A stretch of DNA of 64,000 nt from Termitomyces sp. T153 (Eukaryota; Basidiomycota; Agaricomycetes; Agaricales; Lyophyllaceae): NCBI GenBank assembly GCA_018296165.2, contig JACKQL020000001.1, positions 496,001-560,000 of the forward strand, in the 5' to 3' direction. Both the position numbers and the translations under genes were made by a program. Positions 59,824 to 64,000 of this stretch are shown piece after piece. Under the pieces are notes generated by a model. The model searched no databases. It was not told the origin of the DNA and worked only from the letters and a program-made list of their open reading frames with translations. Each line of letters starts with the position of its first letter. The first letter of the stretch is position 1.

Positions 59824-60555
59824 GAATCTTAAGAAACTAGGTTCCATCAATCCTTATGTAATGCTTATGTAAAATTACATAAGTTGGCTGGCTTCAAATT
59901 TCAGCCTTTTCCTTTGGTGTGTGGCAAAGATCAATCATTGCACCAAATCACTCTTTCTTTTGACCTCTCTTTCCAATATGAAGCATCAACCATTCTCTCT
60001 GCTCTGATACTGTGAGAAGAAGCTTTGTTTGGCCTGATAGACTCTACTGACCCTCTTTTGGAGGTTTTTACACTCAACTGGCCATGTATGCTCTCCTGTT
60101 TGTCATCTCCAATCACTGATCATAGCTGATAACTAGATTTCCACTATTGCATCCTTCTTCAGGCTTTTTCTGAACATTGAGCAGCTTTCTCTTCTTTCAG
60201 GTGGGCTTTCTTTTCTTTGCTTAATTGTCCAATGGCTGATTTTGGTGGTTGTTTTTATATTGAAGCTGAATTGGGCTAGGTGTACTCTTTTTCTGAGTGT
60301 AACTTTTATGGACTAATCATGGCTGAAATCAGACTTCACTACATTCTTCATTAGGCTCCCTTTTTGAGTGTTCAGTAGCTTTGCAGGTATGCTTTTTCTA
60401 TATTTGTCTGAGAACTAATTCAAGTATTATCCATTTTTTTTTCTAAACAGTTATTGGCTTTCTGCTTTTAAGGTAGATCTCTTTCAAACACCAAATTGCT
60501 AACCTCTGTGAATTTCAGCCCCTAATGTGTATGAGTTGACAGTGTAGTATAGATA
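59824..60555. other. CpG-poor DNA between the two minisatellite arrays
   Basis: I recognise no gene or transposase motif on either strand. It may be the body of the element that carries the arrays. Confidence 0.4.
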
Positions 60556-60559
60556 TTCT

Positions 60560-60925
60560 CAATAGTTCTGGGACTTAGCATTGAGTTGACAAAATACAAA
60601 GACTTAACTGAATGAAGTGAGGTTGTGTCTGGAACTTAGCATTGAGTTTGAAATACAAGGACCTAACCAAACAAAGTGAGGTTGGGTCTGAGAATTAGCA
60701 TTAAGTTTGAAATACAAGGACCTAACTGAACAAAGTGAGGTTGGGTCTGAGACTTAGCATTGAGTTTGAAATACAAGGACCTAACCAAATGAAGTGAGGT
60801 TGGGTCTGGGACTTAGCATTGAGTTTGAAATACAAGGACCTAACCGAATGAAGTGAGGTTGGGTCTGGGAATTAGCATTAAGTTTGAAATACAAAGACCT
60901 AACCGTGAGGTTGGGTCTGGGATGA
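60560..60925 (+). repeat. Minisatellite, 59-60 bp unit, about six copies
   Basis: The unit is GGTTGGGTCTGGGACTTAGC + ATTGAGTTTGAAATACAAGG + ACCTAACCGAATGAAGTGA. The CpG site reads, left to right: CTGAATG, CCAAACA, CTGAACA, CCAAATG, CCGAATG, CCG (truncated copy). Only the copies nearest REI1 keep CG. Confidence 0.85.
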
Positions 60926-60931
60926 AGCAAG

Positions 60932-60967
60932 AGCTACAGGCCCGTGCCGAAGGCACGGGGCGTAGCT
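60932..60967. repeat. 36-nt imperfect palindrome at the end of the minisatellite
   Basis: AGCTAC (60932) pairs with GTAGCT (60962). Inside, CCCGTGCC (60941) pairs perfectly with GGCACGGG (60952) around a 3-nt loop. It could form a hairpin, as at the 3' ends of some transposons. A decayed, shortened copy lies at 59740-59762, at the end of the other array. Confidence 0.7.
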
Positions 60968-61107
60968 TAATGTATAAACACTTAACAGGTGTTTGGCAGG
61001 AACATTCACGATAAATATTACTCAGCGATGGAAGTCAGTTTTTAGTCAAGATAAAATCTCAGATATCATTTCTTGTCCAGGACCATAATCCACAATCTTC
61101 TCTTACA

Positions 61108-62728
61108 ATGGATTCTAATCAAGTCCTATTCACCTGCCTCTCATGCTCCATCGCCTTTGCTTCAGCTGAGGAACAACGTATGTCTCGGCGTAATCTCTCG
61201 GCGATCTACTTAGCATAACGATGCGTTTACCATTAGGAGTCCACTATCGTTCTGATTTTCATAGATATAACATGAAGCGTCGAGTAGCCTCTCTCCCCCC
61301 TGTGAGCGCTGCTGTTTTCGACAATAAGGTCCTGGAACGCAGGGCAGAAACTGCGATCATGGCCTCAACAAAGGATTTCATTTGTCACATATGCAAGTAA
61401 GCGTACCTCCTCTCTGAAGTCATCCATCCCTAACATCGTTGCAGCAAGGTATACGTTTCCGAAGGTGCATATGGGTCGCACATAAATTCAAAAAAGCACA
61501 AGGAAAATGAGATCAAAACCCCTTTTCTCAAGCGTGCTGCTGAAGACTCGCAGACTTCTGTCCTGGTGGAGACTGTGTCTTCGCAGACAAACTCGATAAT
61601 GCTTCCTTCGGACCCAGAGACTGACCTTGAACCAGAATGGAAAGGAGAGGCCTTACTCAAGGAATATATCACAACATCCGATCAGGAAGATGAACGGACC
61701 ATAGACGAGAAAATAGCTGCTGCACGCGCACGCCTCTCATCGAATCATTGTCTGTTTTGTTCTTACGAAACTACATCTCTCGAGGACAATCTCAACCACA
61801 TGTCTCAAGTTCACTCGTTCTTTATTCCTGATGCAGATTACTTGGTCGACATCTCGGGTTTAATCACATATCTTGGCGAAAAGATTGCCGTTGGAAACGT
61901 TTGTATCTTTTGTAATGACAATGGACGCGAATTTCGAACTCTAGAAGCTGTAAGGAAACATATGATCGACAAGAGCCACTGTAAAATTGCATACGACTCC
62001 GCCAACGACCGCCTAGAGATATCCGACTTCTATGATTTCACAAGTTCGTATCCGGACACTAAACTGAAGAAAAAGAGGGACAATACAATGAAACACGACG
62101 ACGAACAGGAATGGGAGGATATTGAGAGCGGTGATGAAATCGATGCAGACGACGTTGTCGATGCAGTGGCTTCCGACGAATCAGGACTCGACTCTGAAAT
62201 TGACGATAGTATTCCCGATCCCCAAATTACGTATGGTGATTCCCACCTCGAACTTGTGTTGCCATCGGGGGCGCGGATAGGTCACCGCTCAATGCGGCGT
62301 TATTATGCACAGTCCTTTCCTGCAGCTCCTAGGAATAGCAGACCTGAAGGAGACCCAAATTCTGGGGCCGCACTTGTTCGTCGCCTTCTTGCGGACAAAA
62401 ATGCGGCCCTTGTGCCTCGGAAAGGAGGTTTTGGTGCCTTCGGTTCTGGCACTGAAGTCGTTAAGGCTAGGAATCGTGGCGAAGCTCGTGAAGCGGGTCG
62501 ACATGTTAAAGAGTTCAGAGATCAGAAACGCCGCGAAGACTTCAAGACTAGAGTTGCTTTCATTCACAACTCACAGAAACATTTCAGAGATGCTTGTGAG
62601 TCTCATCATCTTTGTTCTGGCCACAGCAAGTTTCTTACCCATCCATCGACTCGTCTCAGTACTACAGGTACGGCGAACCTCCCTCGTGCGCTTGATGCTT
62701 TGTTTGACCCCCTCTATACGTGTAGTGA
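61108..62728 (+). CDS. REI1: Cytoplasmic pre-60S factor REI1 (ZNF622 family, 463 aa)
   Basis: REI1 acts late in 60S ribosome maturation, helping to release and recycle shuttling factors and probing the exit tunnel with its C-terminus. Exons 61108-61177, 61237-61396, 61445-62595, 62660-62667 and 62726-62728 join in frame to 463 residues. C2H2 zinc fingers are at the N-terminus (CLSCSIAFAS..HYRSDFHRYNMKRRV), about residue 70 (FICHICNKVY..SHINSKKH), about 180 (CLFCSYETTSL) and about 235 (CIFCNDNGREF..HMIDKSH). An acidic linker (DDEQEWEDIESGDEIDADD) and the conserved GGFGAFGSGTEVVKARNR, then NSQKHFRDALLQ end the protein. The last 8-nt exon is inferred from that ending; reading on instead adds 46 unrelated residues. 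Repeat DNA ends 140 bp upstream. Confidence 0.9.
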
Positions 62729-62861
62729 ATCCTTATCAGACGTTTATTCTTCATATGCTTTGCTTCATACCAAAGTGGTGTATCATATATGCACTAAAGG
62801 AGTGACAAAAGCTAGGTTGGGTATCATAGTTGCCATCGACGAAAGAGAATGAATCAATGTT

Positions 62862-64000
62862 CTAATACAAGTATGCGGCCGGGACAACTCCTTCCTGGCC
62901 TGTGCGCACATCTCGAGCATACCACCAACTGAAAGATACAAATCAATATGACTAAGATCCAAGTCATCAAAAAATACAACATACGCGGGATCTCGATCGT
63001 CCAATACTTCCAGTTCTGCACCTGCTGATATTGGCAACTCGCCCTCACCAGCACCATCAAAGGAATATCGAGCATGTGCCGGTCGACTAGTCTCTTCTGC
63101 CAATATACCACCAACAGCATCCGATGGCGTTTCAGCGCGTATGTAATTACTAGCGTCAGGCCCGAATGGATCATGACTGTCGTGATTGATTTTTTCTTCA
63201 TTTTCGTCGTTCGTGAAAGGACCAGTACCCAAAATTGTCGTCCGAGTAGCAGCATTTATGTGTTCGAGTAACGACGAAGGTCGATAATGCGTCGAATCAT
63301 CATCGTCCCCTTCCGCACCGTCAAATTTCGCTAATTTGTCGTCACGGCGTGACAAAAGGGTCCACAAAATTCCAATCAACACAATGAAGAAAACGACACC
63401 AGCAGCAATGGCAATTGAAATCAGAATGACGACTCCAACAGCCAAAAAATCTATCTCAATCTCAGCTACAGCAGCGTCGGCTAAAAAGGTTACTCACGAC
63501 GTTGGCTGAAGCTAAAGGTGGGAAACGAGCGGAAAAGAGAAGCCACAGCACCAGGAGAGCCGTTCGCTAAACTCGCTTGAATATAGGGAATGATAGTCTG
63601 CCCGTCAAACAGGGCCGCCGAGGCATTGCCAAAGGTCGAGTCGGATAACAAGCCGGAAATCATGAGCATCCGATCAGGCTCAATGACCCCATTGGCAGAG
63701 TGTGTATCCTGTAAAGGTACCATGATGAGCTGTGACACAGTCGTGCTTCCTTGTAGTGATGATCCTGTGAACCAGTCTAAGTCAAGCTACTTCAAAGGAC
63801 AAAAAGGATGAAACACACCTAAGGCAGTCCACTTGACTCCGTTCCAAAACGATAAAAAGGACGAGGAGCCGTCACTTGATCTGACTATTTATGAATCAAT
63901 GCCCGGAACCGTTAGAGAAATTTGCTCACCGTCCAGCAGCAAAGACACTACTGATGTTGCCATTGTTGACTTCAATCGCGGATACTGGGCCAGGTAGTTC
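62862..64000 (-). CDS. RAX2: RAX2-like cell-polarity membrane protein with cytosolic SH3 domain, 3' part
   Basis: RAX2 is a cortical landmark protein for polarised growth and septation in fungi. The gene continues beyond the right edge. Visible from the edge downward: ectodomain blades (VSAIEVNNGNISSVFAAG, FWNGVKWTAL, MLMISGLLSDSTFGNAS, AALFDGQTIIPYI, LFRSFPTFSFSQR), a membrane helix (VVILISIAIAAGVVFFIVLI), and a cytosolic tail with RPSSLLEHINAATRTTI, PFGPDASNYIRAETPSDAVG and an SH3 domain at the very end (HARYSFDGAGEGELPISAG, LEVLDDRDPA, WWYARDVRTGQEGVVPAAYL). The SH3 exon joins across a 56-nt intron at 62929-62984. The tail resembles basidiomycete RAX2 proteins as I remember them. It is convergent with REI1 (134 bp apart). 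Confidence 0.85.

Noticed and set aside
59515..60925. Telomeric or centromeric satellite
   Set aside because: The unit is 59-60 bp, few copies, flanked by genes; no TTAGGG-type repeats are present.
60932..60967. Helitron 3' end
   Set aside because: A hairpin is present but the CTRR terminus and a Rep/helicase gene are not seen nearby.
62660..62805. Extended REI1 C-terminus (46 extra residues)
   Set aside because: The family ends in LLQ, and a GT-AG intron with TGA right after it restores this ending; kept only as an alternative.

Overview
The window is nuclear DNA of a mushroom-forming basidiomycete (Agaricomycetes). The evidence is intron-rich conserved eukaryotic genes with ~50-nt GT-AG introns, and a repeat fraction made of Plavaka-type DNA transposons, chromodomain gypsy elements, copia elements and a LINE. 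I cannot name the species. I saw no rRNA, tRNA or CRISPR array.

The DNA alternates between two compartments. Repeat blocks (about 1-8006, 11.2-40.3 and 54.5-60.97 kb) are nearly free of CpG, are full of stop codons and hold nested relics. Gene blocks (about 8.0-11.1, 40.6-54.4 and 61.1-64 kb) have normal CpG and tightly packed genes. Where two copies of one repeat can be compared, the differences are mostly CG against CA or TG, as expected from deamination of methylated CpG.

Repeat block 1 holds a chromovirus gag relic inserted in the leader of a sister copy, a LINE fragment, and a complete but dead copia element (3936-8006) with target duplication GAATC. Gene block 1 holds two minus-strand genes of unknown function. 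One is a 282-aa protein ending in a WWHEWLCGC/GRTNPFE-type tail. The other is a 357-aa cysteine-rich single-pass membrane protein.

Repeat block 2 starts with a minus-strand chromovirus split inside its integrase by a 7.7-kb LTR element (12975-20709, target duplication CATAT). Next comes a second chromovirus whose domains are out of order (integrase-chromodomain-LTR-gag-protease-RT-RNase H), then a TIR element, a scrambled Tc1 relic, a LINE with its poly(A) end in a copia LTR, a Plavaka relic, and a copia 3' half next to gene block 2.

Gene block 2 encodes core cell machinery: RNA cytidine acetyltransferase (KRE33/NAT10), a THO1/SARNP-like RNA-binding protein, the CCAAT-binding factor HAP2/NF-YA, a small unknown protein, ribosomal protein uS13 (RPS18), alanyl-tRNA synthetase with an apparent mitochondrial leader, mitochondrial ribosomal protein bL34, and a CLASP-like TOG protein. 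Several genes support translation or ribosome assembly. They do not form an operon; two pairs are head to head. Repeat block 3 holds two solo LTRs, a DDE transposase relic and 59-60 bp minisatellites. Gene block 3 holds REI1 (60S maturation) and the 3' part of RAX2 (cell-polarity membrane protein), which runs off the right edge.

I found no coherent new multi-gene system. The strongest unexplained signal is the sharp CpG boundary at repeat/gene junctions, visible inside single repeats. Gene-level points of interest are a probable 8-nt microexon in REI1, a GC-AG intron in HAP2 and a 34-bp shared promoter.
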